Shown here: piece after piece, positions 25,206-34,212 of the stretch
How positions within the stretch are numbered: the stretch's first letter is position 1
Layout of the letters: every line of letters begins with the position of its first letter
From: JACVRW01 sp963728495
GTDB taxonomy: Bacteria > Actinomycetota > Thermoleophilia > Solirubrobacterales > Thermoleophilaceae
Direction of reading: 5' to 3'
DNA length: 64,000 bases
Assembly (NCBI GenBank): GCA_963728495.1
Contig: CAVSKI010000007.1
Location: 434,001 to 498,000 of the forward strand
The notes under the pieces: generated by a model
The model's database searches: none
Seen by the model: the letters and a program-made list of their open reading frames with translations, nothing else
What the model was told of the DNA's origin: nothing
Translations under genes and position numbers: made by a program

Positions 25206-25946
25206 TCAGCTGCCGGCCGCGTCCTTCCAGACGTCATCGATCGTTTTGTTGACAAGCTCCGGGTCGGTCCCGTAGATGTCGTGGCCGGCACCCTTCGCGC
25301 GAACGTAGCGGCCTCGCTCACCGACGCGCGCGAGCATCTTCGTGACCGGTATCAGCACTGGAAGGATGCGGCCGCAGAACTCGGTGGCGCCGCCGCAGTC
25401 CTCGTCGAACATGACTGCGTAGGGCATCGTCGGCGGAAGTGGGTCGGTGAGCATCCGCTCGCTCGCCGTGAAGATGAGGCCCTCGTGGTTTTCGCCCCGA
25501 TCAAAGGCGTGCTCGTCCTCGATCTCGTACTTGGTCTCGACCTCACGTGCCGCCTTGATGAACGTCTTGGAAGGCGGTACCGGGTTCATCGAGACAAAGC
25601 CGGCGACCGTGTCCGGATGTGCCTGCGCGTACATGAACACGAGCGTCCCTCCCGCGGACTGCCCCACGAGGAAATACGGTTGGTCGAGCTTCGCCGCGGT
25701 GATGAAGGCATCAAGGTCCGCGACGACGTCGGTCACCGGCCGGGGCGTCTTCGGCGGCTGGTCGCTCTTGCCGACCCCGGCACGGTCATACGCGCATACG
25801 GCCGTCCGCCGCGCGAGATGCTCCTCAGCTGCCCAGAGCTGGCCCTGGTCACTGCCGATCCCGCTCTCCAGCACGACCGCCGGCGCGTCCCTTTGGGCCC
25901 CGCGGCAGTGGCCGCTCAGGGTCCGCCCGGAGACGCGGGCGGTCAC
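25206..25946 (-). CDS. Alpha/beta hydrolase
   Basis: A 246-residue hydrolase. Landmarks: VVLESGIGSDQGQLW, VCAYDRAGVGKSDQPP, the nucleophile elbow YFLVGQSAGGTLV (Ser) and the His in VRAKGAGHDIYGTDPELV. It probably cleaves an ester or amide. The start is GTG 25946. If one CG were restored in TCGCGAGG just upstream, the frame would open at ATG 25992 (MNTPARAFRLL), so the N terminus may be slightly longer. It is in the same direction as the next hydrolase, with a ~100-bp gap. Confidence 0.87.
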   Translation of the reverse strand: MTARVSGRTLSGHCRGAQRDAPAVVLESGIGSDQGQLWAAEEHLARRTAVCAYDRAGVGKSDQPPKTPRPVTDVVADLDAFITAAKLDQPYFLVGQSAGGTLVFMYAQAHPDTVAGFVSMNPVPPSKTFIKAAREVETKYEIEDEHAFDRGENHEGLIFTASERMLTDPLPPTMPYAVMFDEDCGGATEFCGRILPVLIPVTKMLARVGERGRYVRAKGAGHDIYGTDPELVNKTIDDVWKDAAGS

Positions 25947-26045
25947 CTCGCGAACTGCGGAGGAGTCGGAACGCCCGGGCCGGGGTGTTCATCCCACACG
26001 GGAGCAGAGGGATCGCCGTACGAGTGACCAGGGGTCGGACGCCCG

Positions 26046-26897
26046 TCACGAGACTGGCGTCGGCACGAATTTGACGATGGCGTCGGCCACCGCGACTGGA
26101 CTGTCGATCGGGACCCACGTCTTGGCTCTGGGAACGGAGACCAGCGTGGCGCAGGGGAACTCGGACGCGAGTCGTTGCGCGTCTCTCATCGGGAAGAACG
26201 CGCACGCGTCGCCCCAGATCAGCACTACCGGCCGGTCGAACCGGGGGATCGCCTCGGCGGCATCGATGAGGAGTTGCGGTCGGAAACCACCCAAGGCCGC
26301 GACGAGATCGTCGACCACCTCTTGATCACGTCGTGCCGGCCCGAAGAACGATTCCTCGCGCTCGTGGTCCAGTCCACTCGCGGCGACGCCGGAGACGATC
26401 TTGCGTCGGCCGATCGACGATCGCAGCTGTAACCGAAGCAGCGCTCGGGCCAGTCGAGGGGTTGTGCGACACAACGCGGCGCCTTTTCTGAGCGCGTCCG
26501 GTGGGAACTGGTCGTAGTTGTCACAGTTCGTCAGCACGAGGCGACCCGCTCGCCCGAGCGCCGGATGACCAGTGGGCAGCGACAGCAACAGCAGGCCACC
26601 GGCCGTGTCGTTGGCGACCACCGTGGCATCCTCCACGTCGAGCAGCTCGAGGCAATCGAGCAGCAGCCGAGCCAGCGAGGTGGCCGACCGGTCTGCTCCC
26701 TTGGACAGCGGCCACGGATGCGCTCCCAGCGGGAGATCGATCGTGATGCAGCGGTAGCGATCCTCGAGCGCGACGACGACGTCACGCCACAGATCGCCAT
26801 TGGCGAGCGCACCTGCGAAGAAGACGACCGTCGGCCCTCGACCGGACGATCGCCAGGCCAGGGGTCCAAGCCGAGTTTCCAGCCTTTCAGATTCCAT
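26046..26897 (-). CDS. Alpha/beta hydrolase with Asp at the nucleophile elbow, His not found
   Basis: A 283-residue protein with the alpha/beta hydrolase layout: TVVFFAGALANGDLWRDVV, CITIDLPLGAHPWPL, elbow ATVVANDTAGGLLLLSL, and PVVLIWGDACAFFP (acid strand). The elbow residue is Asp (NDTAGG), as in dehalogenase-type members, rather than Ser. Where the catalytic His is expected, the sequence reads VSVPRAKTWVPIDSPVAVAD with no His. It may bind rather than hydrolyse, or use different chemistry. Pairs with the neighbouring hydrolase gene. Confidence 0.82.
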   Translation of the reverse strand: MESERLETRLGPLAWRSSGRGPTVVFFAGALANGDLWRDVVVALEDRYRCITIDLPLGAHPWPLSKGADRSATSLARLLLDCLELLDVEDATVVANDTAGGLLLLSLPTGHPALGRAGRLVLTNCDNYDQFPPDALRKGAALCRTTPRLARALLRLQLRSSIGRRKIVSGVAASGLDHEREESFFGPARRDQEVVDDLVAALGGFRPQLLIDAAEAIPRFDRPVVLIWGDACAFFPMRDAQRLASEFPCATLVSVPRAKTWVPIDSPVAVADAIVKFVPTPVS

Positions 26898-27067
26898 ACG
26901 TTCCCTCCGAGCGAAGTTCTGGCACCATCAGGCGCAGCTGGGCACGGCTGCGTGGATGTTCGATCATGGCCCGATTGTTCGGCCGGCGAATGAGCGGACG
27001 ATGAGAGGTCCGGCTCAGCGGCAGGACGATCGAGGGCAAGGACGGCAACCCGCTCAACGAGGTCCGC

Positions 27068-27247
27068 GTGCTCTGCAGCTCGATCATGGAAAACGACGGA
27101 ATCATGGCGGGCGACAAGCAGATCCGGCTCAAGCCCGACGCGTCCGTTCTCGGGTACCAGGCCGGAGACGAGATCAGGCTGAGCGAGGCGGACTTCCGGC
27201 TACTGTCCGAGGCGTTCCTGGCCGAGATCGAAGCCAAGTACCGCTAG
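27068..27247 (+). CDS. Small conserved-looking hypothetical protein, 5' end uncertain
   Basis: A short ORF ending QAGDEIRLSEADFRLLSEAF, LAEIEAKYR and stop at 27245-27247. From GTG 27068 (GAGG 6-9 nt upstream) it has 59 residues. Protein-like sequence in the same frame extends upstream to 27008 (VRLSGRTIEGKDGNPLNEVR), but a TGA at 27002-27004 blocks it. An ATG at 27001 is one frame off. Restoring an AG pair at 27004-27008 would give MREVRLSGRT, suggesting a frameshift near the start. I recall similar small bacterial proteins of unknown function but cannot name a family. Confidence 0.55.
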   Translation: MLCSSIMENDGIMAGDKQIRLKPDASVLGYQAGDEIRLSEADFRLLSEAFLAEIEAKYR

Positions 27248-27253
27248 TGCACC

Positions 27254-27394
27254 GGCCGGATGTTCGGCCGGTTTCGGCGGCTGGACGCGCCTGGCGGCGT
27301 CCGGCGGACTCGCCGATGCTCCGGCATCGACTCCGTCCACCGGACTTGCCAGCCACGCCCAGCCGCTCGCCGATTCCCAACCGAACATCCGGCC
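27254..27394. repeat. 14-bp perfect inverted repeats bounding a 113-bp intergenic segment
   Basis: GGCCGGATGTTCGG (27254-27267) and CCGAACATCCGGCC (27381-27394) are exact reverse complements. The 113-bp interior has no ORF and contains smaller hairpins (CGATG-CTCCGG-CATCG). Part of the left arm, TGTTCGGCCGG (27261-27271), recurs as a direct repeat at 26976-26986, so the small ORF at 27068-27247 sits between copies. It could be a structured RNA, a small insertion or a terminator. Confidence 0.6.
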
Positions 27395-27420
27395 GCGCGC
27401 GTAGGTCGCGATAACGCGCG

Positions 27421-29523
27421 ATGAGCATGCCGCTCAGGAAACGAGCCGGTATTGCTCTCGTGGTGTTGACCGCGCTGCTGCTCGCCGCCGCAGCAGTGTG
27501 CTGGTACGCGCAAACGGCGCTCGTCGACGAAGGCGAGTTCAGCAGCAGGGCCACGGCCGCGCTCGACGACTCCGAGGTCCGTACGGTCGTGGCCGACCGC
27601 GTCGTGGGTGGCCTCACGCGCAACGTGGCGGCTGATGCGCAGGCCGTGCGGCCTCTGCTCGTTCCGGCCCTCGCGGCGCTGGCCGACACATCCGCGTTCA
27701 AAAGGGTGTTCGCGCGGGCGGTGAGCGATCGACATCGCGCCCTCATCCGTGGCGACACGACCTTCAGGTTCGAGCTCCCGGTCGGGGAGGGACTGGTGTT
27801 CGAGGCCCTCAACCGCTTCGCGCCTCGGATCGCCGGCGCGATTCCGCCCGATCTGCGGGTGCCGGTGGTGCGGCTCGACCCGCTCAACTTCGAGGTCTCC
27901 GGCGCGCGTTGGTTGACTGATCTCGCCGGCTGGCGCTGGCCGTTGCTGCTTGCCGCACTCCTCGCCGCGGGCGCGAGTGCGGCGCTGGCCGGTGGCATCC
28001 GCACCGCGCTCGTGCACCTCGGAATGGCCGTGGTCGGCGGGGGCCTGATCGTCGCGGCCGCGGTGGCCGGGCTCGGCGAGTACGTGGTCTCGCATGCCGC
28101 ACAGGCCGCGGATCTCAGCGACGCGAGCGAGCGCGGCGCGGTTCGGGCGCTTTGGATGGCGCTGTTCTCCGACCTACTCACCGCGGCGCTCGTGGCGGCA
28201 CTCGGAGGGGCGGTCGTCGCGGCCCTGGCCTCGCGCCGGTCGCCCGCCGGCGACCTCTCGGCCGCGTGGGCGTGGGCCCGCCGCGCGGCGGAGGCTTCCT
28301 CACGTCCCGCGCAGGTCGCCCGGGCCGTGGCCCTGATCGCGCTCGGGGCCGCCCTCATCGTCGAGCCGGCCCTCTTCGGACGGCTCTTGGTGGTGGCGGC
28401 CGGGGTGTTGATCGTTCTGTTGGGCGCCGCGCAGCTCTCCAGCGATGAGCCGGAAGCCGAGCGGACGGCTGGGCGGGCCGCCACCGCCGGACCGCTACTG
28501 CTGGCGGGCGTGGTGGCGGCCACGCTCGCAATTACGGCGCTCGCCGTGGCGCTCGTGCTGCCCGCCCCGCGCGCCGCGCAGTCCCAGAGCGTCGGGCGTG
28601 AGGGCGAGTGCAACGGTTCGCCGGCCCTCTGCAGCCGGCGCCTCAACGAGGTCGCGTTCGCCGCCACCCACAACTCGTACGCCGCCGCCGAGGAGCCGGG
28701 CTGGTTCTTCGCCAATCAGCGTTACGGAATCGAGCGCCAGCTGCGCGACGGCATCCGGGCGTTCCTGATCGACGCGCACTACGGCGTCCGCGACGACGAC
28801 TCCGACCGAGTACGGACCGACCTCGGCTACGAGGGCTCGTCGCGGAACAAGGTCGCCCGGCAGTTGAGCCCGCGGGCGCTTCGGCAGGCCGACCGGCTCG
28901 CCGGCAAGGTGGGGCTGGGGCAGGTGAGGGGCCAGAGGCGCGTGTACCTCTGTCACACCCTCTGCGAGCTCGGTGCCGAGCCGCTCGACGAGCAACTGGA
29001 GATCTTTCGGCGCTTTCTGGAGCACAACCCCGGTGAGGTGGTGATCCTGTTCGTCGAGCCATACGTGCCGGCGAAGGAGATCGAGCGAGCGCTGGATGAC
29101 GCCGGCCTGCTCAAGCAAGCGGCCCGGATCTCACGCGACGAGCCGCTACCCACGCTGGGGGAGCTCGTGCGAGCCGACACTCGGCTGGTGGTGCTGGCCG
29201 AGACCGACGGCGGAAAGCGTCCCTGGTATCTGGACGGGTTCTCGTTCGTCCAGGACACCCCGCTGGGCGCGACGACGCCGCAGCAGCTGCGCTGCTCACC
29301 CAATCGCGGCAGCGCCGACAGCCCGCTCTTCATGGTGAACCACTGGATCCCGCCATTCCCGCCGTCGGTGTCCAGGAACGACGAGATCGCCGGCGCGGTG
29401 CTGGAACGGAGACTAAGACGCTGCGCGCGCAAACGCGGGCTGTTCCCCAACCTCCTCGCGGTCGACTTCCACGAGCGCTCCGGCGTGGTCGAGGCCGCCG
29501 AGCGACTGAACGCCGAGCCGTGA
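27421..29523 (+). CDS. Multi-TM membrane protein with C-terminal PI-PLC-like phosphodiesterase domain
   Basis: A 700-residue fusion. The N-terminal ~390 residues hold an initial TM helix (IALVVLTALLLAAAAVCWYA), a soluble loop rich in Ala/Asp/Arg and then about six further TM helices. The C-terminal ~300 residues are a PLC-like phosphodiesterase domain: EVAFAATHNSYAA (first catalytic His), IRAFLIDAHYGVRDD, RVYLCHTLCELGA (second His), PGEVVILFVEPYV and LVVLAETDGGKRPW. Such domains cleave phosphodiesters of inositol lipids or related molecules; here the domain probably faces outward. Its TGA overlaps the GTG of the phosphodiester glycosidase gene, so the two are coupled. Confidence 0.87.
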   Translation: MSMPLRKRAGIALVVLTALLLAAAAVCWYAQTALVDEGEFSSRATAALDDSEVRTVVADRVVGGLTRNVAADAQAVRPLLVPALAALADTSAFKRVFARAVSDRHRALIRGDTTFRFELPVGEGLVFEALNRFAPRIAGAIPPDLRVPVVRLDPLNFEVSGARWLTDLAGWRWPLLLAALLAAGASAALAGGIRTALVHLGMAVVGGGLIVAAAVAGLGEYVVSHAAQAADLSDASERGAVRALWMALFSDLLTAALVAALGGAVVAALASRRSPAGDLSAAWAWARRAAEASSRPAQVARAVALIALGAALIVEPALFGRLLVVAAGVLIVLLGAAQLSSDEPEAERTAGRAATAGPLLLAGVVAATLAITALAVALVLPAPRAAQSQSVGREGECNGSPALCSRRLNEVAFAATHNSYAAAEEPGWFFANQRYGIERQLRDGIRAFLIDAHYGVRDDDSDRVRTDLGYEGSSRNKVARQLSPRALRQADRLAGKVGLGQVRGQRRVYLCHTLCELGAEPLDEQLEIFRRFLEHNPGEVVILFVEPYVPAKEIERALDDAGLLKQAARISRDEPLPTLGELVRADTRLVVLAETDGGKRPWYLDGFSFVQDTPLGATTPQQLRCSPNRGSADSPLFMVNHWIPPFPPSVSRNDEIAGAVLERRLRRCARKRGLFPNLLAVDFHERSGVVEAAERLNAEP

Positions 29524-30254
29524 CCTACGAGCTCACTCGCATCCGCCTGAGCGACGGCTGGGAGACCACGGTCTACCTCGTTCGTCATCCGCTGCCCGAA
29601 ACGTCGGTGCGTGTGGTGTGGTTTCCCGAGCCCCGCCGCCTGGATCAGTGGTGCGCCGCGAACGACCACCCGGAGGCCATTGTGGCCGGGTTCTTCCTGC
29701 GCGATCCGTACCGGCCTCTGGGAGAGGTCCGCGTGGAGGGCGCGGCCATCGAACACGAGCCCATCGCGTCGCCCTGGGGAGCGAAGCGCGGCTGCGTGCA
29801 CAGCCACGGCGGCGTTCGCATCGCGCGTCGCGAGGAGCTCCCCGAGCTCCCGCCTGGCGATCTGCTCCAGGCCGGTCCCCTTCTCGTGTCGGGCGGACGC
29901 TCGCTGATCGACGGAGAGGATCGAGAGGGCTTCTCCGCCGGGGCGGAGCAATTCGACTCCGACATCACGATCGAGCGTCATCCGCGCTGCGCCCTGGGGC
30001 TGAGCTCAACCGAGCTCCTTGCCGTGTGCTGCGACGGGCGTCGATCGGGAGTCGACGGCGGACTGGATCTCGGCGAGCTCGCGCGGCTGCTGATCTCGTT
30101 CGGCGCCGAGGAAGCGATCAACCTCGACGGCGGTGGGTCCGCGACGCTGGTGCACCGCGGGCACCTGCTCAATCGCCCCTATTCCAACCAGGACCAGCCC
30201 GCTCCCGAATCCCGCCCCGTGGTCACGGCGTTGCTGTTCGAGTCGACGGCTTGA
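29520..30254 (+). CDS. Phosphodiester glycosidase family protein (NAGPA-like)
   Basis: A 244-residue protein with the C-terminal NAGPA/DUF2233 signature EEAINLDGGGSATLVHRGHL followed by LNRPYSNQDQPAPESRPVV. Other conserved pieces are AIVAGFFLRDPYRPLGEV, DITIERHPRCALGLSSTELL and VCCDGRRSGVDGGLDLGEL. NAGPA-type enzymes remove a sugar from a sugar-1-phosphodiester. It has no signal peptide. The GTG start overlaps the stop of the PLC-like gene. It converges with the FAD oxidase pseudogene, overlapping 32 nt. Confidence 0.88.
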   Translation: MTYELTRIRLSDGWETTVYLVRHPLPETSVRVVWFPEPRRLDQWCAANDHPEAIVAGFFLRDPYRPLGEVRVEGAAIEHEPIASPWGAKRGCVHSHGGVRIARREELPELPPGDLLQAGPLLVSGGRSLIDGEDREGFSAGAEQFDSDITIERHPRCALGLSSTELLAVCCDGRRSGVDGGLDLGELARLLISFGAEEAINLDGGGSATLVHRGHLLNRPYSNQDQPAPESRPVVTALLFESTA

Positions 30255-32479
30255 TGTTCTGGTTGCTGGCGAACAGGTTCTGCGGGTCGTAGAGCTCCTT
30301 GAGCATCCGCAGGCGCTCATAGCTGGGGCCAAAGGCTGCGACCACCCGGTCCTCCCCCTCATCGCCGATGAAGTTCACGTACACGCGCCCGGTGGTGAAC
30401 GACTTCAGCGCGTGGCTGAGGTCGCGCGTCCACGCGATGTTCGCCTCGTCGTCCGCGGGATCGGGCCAGAGCGAGGTGATGTGGATGTTGAACGGCGCCT
30501 GGCGCTCTCCGATCGCCATCGTGCCGTCTGGCACCTGCGCGAGCACCCCCCCGCCGGGGAGCAGGAGGATCTGGGTCAGCGGCGAAGGCGTCGACAGATG
30601 AAATCGGGCCAGCACCTCGATGGCCTCGTCGGGCAGGCCGGCCAGGAAGTCGCCGGTCCAGTAGTTGCGTAGCCCGGCGGGGTAGGAGTCGTCGACCAGC
30701 TTCTGCAGAGCCACGTATGGCATCGGCCCGACCATGTCGAGCGCCGGAGGGCCGAACTCGCGCAGCGGCCGCAGCGCCTCCTCGGCCTCCTCGGGAGTGC
30801 CCGTGTGGCAGACGATCACGCCGACCACCGGCTGCCCGCGCACCGGCTCGGGGACGAAGTCCGCCGGCGGCGCCGTGAGCAGGGCGACTCCCGAGCCGAC
30901 CTCGTCGGGGGCGTCCGCCATCGACATCCCGGTAGTTCCGCAGCACCGCGGCCGCCATCTCGGCCGGGTAGATCAACATCCCGCCCACGACGGTCGGGCC
31001 GATCGGGTGAAGCCGGAACTCGAAGCTGGTGGCCACGCCGAAGTTGCCGCCCCCTCCGCGCGTGCCCCAGAACAGGTCCGGGTTCTCGCTCTCGGAGGCG
31101 GTCAGGATCCGCCCGTCGGCCGTGACGACCTCGACCGAGACCAGGTTGTCCACCGAGTAGCCGCACTTGCGCTCGATCCAGCCCGAGCCCCCGCCGAGCA
31201 CCAGCCCGCCGAGCCCGGTCGTGGACATCCGCCCGCCGGTCACGGCGAGTCCGTGCTCCTGGGTGGCGGCGTCGAGCTCGCCCCAGGTGAGCCCCGCCTC
31301 GGCGCGGCAGGTGCGCGCCTCGGGGTCGATGTCGATCCCCTTCATCGGGCGCAGGTCGATCGTGAGGCCGTCGTCGACCACCGCGTTGCCGGTGACGTTG
31401 TGGCCCCCGCCGTAGACGGAGACCGGCAGGCCGCCCTCACGGGCGAAATCCACCGCCGCCGACACGTCCTGCGCGTCGGTGCAGCGGGCGATCAGGGTCG
31501 GACGGCGGTCGACCATCCCGTTGAAGACGCTGCGCAGCTCGTCGTAGCGGGGGTGTCCCCGGCCGACGATCTCGCCTGCGAAGCCCGCGGCCGCGAGCCC
31601 ACCCGTGCCGTCGGCGGCGCGCAGTGCGCGCACGAAGGCCTGAGGCTGCTCGACCGGCGGGTCGTCGCCCACGTCCTCGATCACCTGCAGCGGCCATCCG
31701 TAGCGAGCGCCCGCGGCCTCGGCGGCCGCCAATGGCGTGGCCAGATCGTGCCTACCCCAGATCAGGCGCGTGGGGACGGTGATGCGCTCGAGCTCGGCCG
31801 GGTCGATAGCCGGCCCCCCGAACTGCTCCATCAACTCGCCCAATGCCGTCTGGACGCTCGGCGTGGAGGCCCGGTCGAGGTTGTATGCCTCGAACGCGTC
31901 CCAGCCTGCGCCCATCTTCTGGCGCAGACGATCCAGGTCGAGAGCGCAGTGGCGCCAGAGCGCTTCGTGAGTGTGCTCGGAGGGTTCGGCCAGAAAGCCA
32001 TGCAGGGCGAGGCCGAAGTCCGGTGCGGGCTCGAACGGCGTCAGACCGAGGGAATCCACGAGAACCAGCTCGCGGAGCCGGTCGCTGTGGTCGCAGGCAA
32101 AGCGGGCCCCGATGGCCCCGCCGAGCGCGTAGCCCACGAGAACGGGGGGCGATGGACAGGTGTCTTCGATCAGCTCGCTCAGCCACGCCATCACGCGATC
32201 GGCGTCGAGCGGCCCGCCGCTCACCTTTGAGTTGCCCTGGCCGGGCAGGTCGGGGACCACCAGGGCATTGGTGGCCACGAGATCTCCGATCACCCTCACC
32301 CAGTGGCCGGCGTGTCCCCCCGGGCCGTGAAGGAGGACCATCGGCGGACCTTCGCCCCCCTCCAGCACGGCGGTCGACACGCCGGCCAGCTGCCGCTGTC
32401 GCTCGGCGAGGGGGATTCCGGCCAGCAGCCGTTCACGAGCATCGATCTGCTTGGTCATCTGTGCGTTCTGGGTTGCCAT
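30223..32479 (-). pseudogene. Alpha/beta hydrolase-FAD oxidase (BBE-like) fusion, frameshifted
   Basis: One gene in two frames. The first frame (ATG 32479, MATQNAQMTKQID) encodes an alpha/beta hydrolase module (residues ~1-290), then an FAD-binding oxidase: PVSVYGGGHNVTGNAVVDDG, GGRMSTTGLGGLVLGGGSGW, FWGTRGGGGNFGVATSFEF. It breaks at 30922-30925 after AAAVLRNYRDV. The second frame continues MADAPDEVGSGVALLTAPP to YDPQNLFASNQNIKP, the berberine-bridge-enzyme end. Restoring one CG (GTCGATG to GTCGCGATG) rejoins it. The hydrolase half has GYALGG in place of GxSxG and VGDDPPVEQP where GHDPP is usual, so Ser and His are both lost. Confidence 0.85.
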
Positions 32480-32574
32480 GCGACGACCGTACGGAGGACA
32501 ACCAGAGCCCGCATCGGGCGGATTCACCAAGTTTCGGCAGGGGGCGGCGTGGTCATTTCTGACCACGCGACTGC

Positions 32575-34212
32575 TCAGATGAGCTCGTTCTCGAAGGCGA
32601 AGGCGCTCGCCGCGGTCCGCGACGAGACTCCGAGCTTGGCGAAGATGTTCTGAAGATGCCGGGCGACGGTGTGCTCGCTGAGCACCAGCTCGGAGGCGAT
32701 GGCCCGGTTGCTCTGTCCCGCGGCGACCAGGCGCAGGACCTCCAGCTCTCGCTGGGTGAGACCGTGAGCAGCGTCGGATTCGGCACGCGGCGCGAGCGAG
32801 TCGACCCGGGCGAGGTCGGGCGCCGCTCCCAGCTTCGCGAACACCCCGCGCGCGGCCTCGAGCTCCAGCGCGGCCATCTCATCGTCCTCGAGCTGCCGGC
32901 AGGCCAGGCCGAGCAGCACACGCACGCGCGAGGCCTCGTAGGGCGCCTCCAGCTCCTGCCACACCCGCCAGGCGTGACGCAGCGCCACGAGTGCGGCGCG
33001 GGCGTCGCCCTCGGCGAGGCTGACCGCTCCACGCGCCTGAGCCACCATCGCGCCCAGCACTTCCACCTCGTGGGCTTCCGAGACCTGCTCGAGCTCGCGA
33101 CACGCGCCGTGGGCCGCCTGCAGATCGCCCACGGCCAGCATGATCTCGACGTAGGCGGGAAGCAAACGGGCGCGCTTGAGCGGCTCAGCGGTCTCGCCCG
33201 CCACCCGGCGGATCGCGGCCGCTGCGGCGGCGTTCTTGCCCTGCGCGAGCCGCAGGAGGGCCAGACCCGGCTGCGGCTCCCACCCGCCGCGGCTCGCCTC
33301 CCGGTAGGCCTCCTCGGCCATCGCGAAGTCGCCCCGCAGGCGATGGACCTCCCCCTGCCGGTAGACGGCCTGGGCGGTCGCGGCCTCGTTCATTCCCTGC
33401 GCCCGCTGGGCAAAGCGCTCACCGGCCCGCTGCGCCTCCTCCAGGGCGTCGGGCCAGGCGCCGTGCAGCTCCATCAGCTCGGCGCGATGCAGGAGGCACA
33501 GCCCGGTGTGGGCGACCATGTCGGGTTGCTGCTCGCACCAACGGGTCAGCGCTGCGGTCCACTCCTGCGCGCGGCGCGTCTCGTAGATCTCCTGGCACCC
33601 CGCGATCACGTTGCAATAGACCAGTCCGGTGACGATGGGCGAGAGCTCGCCCGCGGTCACCGCCACCATGGTCTCGTCCAGCAGCCGGAGGCCCTCCGCG
33701 ACCCGCCCCTCCCTGACCAGTGCGAACCCCTGCTCGTGCACGGCCATGGCCAGCAGGTCTGCATCACCGAAGCGCTCGCCGATCGCGGCGGCCTCGGCCC
33801 CGGCGGCGTAGGCGGCCTCGGCGTCACCGGCGGCCACGTGGCGCAACAGGACAGGTATGAGCATGTAGCCGCGCTCGACGCAATCCCGTCCCTCGCGTTC
33901 GATCATCCGCTCGGCGCGGCCGAACCACCCGGTCGAGGGGCTCATCTCGCCCCGCATGGCGAGATTGATTCCCAGCCACCAGGCGCAGCGCGCCGCCCGC
34001 AGCGCGCTGCCCTCATCCAGGTGAGCGTGGTGGGCACGCTCCAGGCTGCTCAGCACGGCGTCGTCGCGCCCGAGCATGTAGGCCGACGTCGCCAGCAGCT
34101 CAAGGTCTTCGGCTGCCAGCGGCGCCACCCGATCGGCCTCCGACAACGACGCGTAGGCGTCGATCCATGCCCGCCGGGCGTAGAGCTCACGACCGCGCTC
34201 GAGTTCGTTCAC
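32575..34212 (-). CDS. LuxR-family transcriptional regulator with TPR-like body
   Basis: A 545-residue regulator. Most of it is Ala/Leu-rich helical repeats like TPRs (ELERGRELYARRAWIDAYAS, RQGEVHRLRGDFAMAEEAYR). The C-terminal ~60 residues are a LuxR HTH: GLTQRELEVLRLVAAGQSNR, then AIASELVLSEHTVARHLQNI and FAKLGVSSRTAA. GTG 34212 overlaps the stop of the upstream exported-protein gene (GTGA). It reads toward the oxidase fusion 95 bp downstream, a likely target. Confidence 0.92.
   Translation of the reverse strand: MNELERGRELYARRAWIDAYASLSEADRVAPLAAEDLELLATSAYMLGRDDAVLSSLERAHHAHLDEGSALRAARCAWWLGINLAMRGEMSPSTGWFGRAERMIEREGRDCVERGYMLIPVLLRHVAAGDAEAAYAAGAEAAAIGERFGDADLLAMAVHEQGFALVREGRVAEGLRLLDETMVAVTAGELSPIVTGLVYCNVIAGCQEIYETRRAQEWTAALTRWCEQQPDMVAHTGLCLLHRAELMELHGAWPDALEEAQRAGERFAQRAQGMNEAATAQAVYRQGEVHRLRGDFAMAEEAYREASRGGWEPQPGLALLRLAQGKNAAAAAAIRRVAGETAEPLKRARLLPAYVEIMLAVGDLQAAHGACRELEQVSEAHEVEVLGAMVAQARGAVSLAEGDARAALVALRHAWRVWQELEAPYEASRVRVLLGLACRQLEDDEMAALELEAARGVFAKLGAAPDLARVDSLAPRAESDAAHGLTQRELEVLRLVAAGQSNRAIASELVLSEHTVARHLQNIFAKLGVSSRTAASAFAFENELI

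Noticed and set aside
27254..27394. The inverted-repeat unit as an insertion sequence or MITE
   Set aside because: No transposase and no target-site duplication next to the 14-bp arms could be identified; kept only as a repeat.
27174..28715. A 513-codon open frame on the minus strand opposite the PLC-like gene
   Set aside because: Its translation is Ala/Ser/Arg/Thr-rich without any domain, as expected for the antisense of a GC-rich gene; the plus strand has clear PLC motifs.
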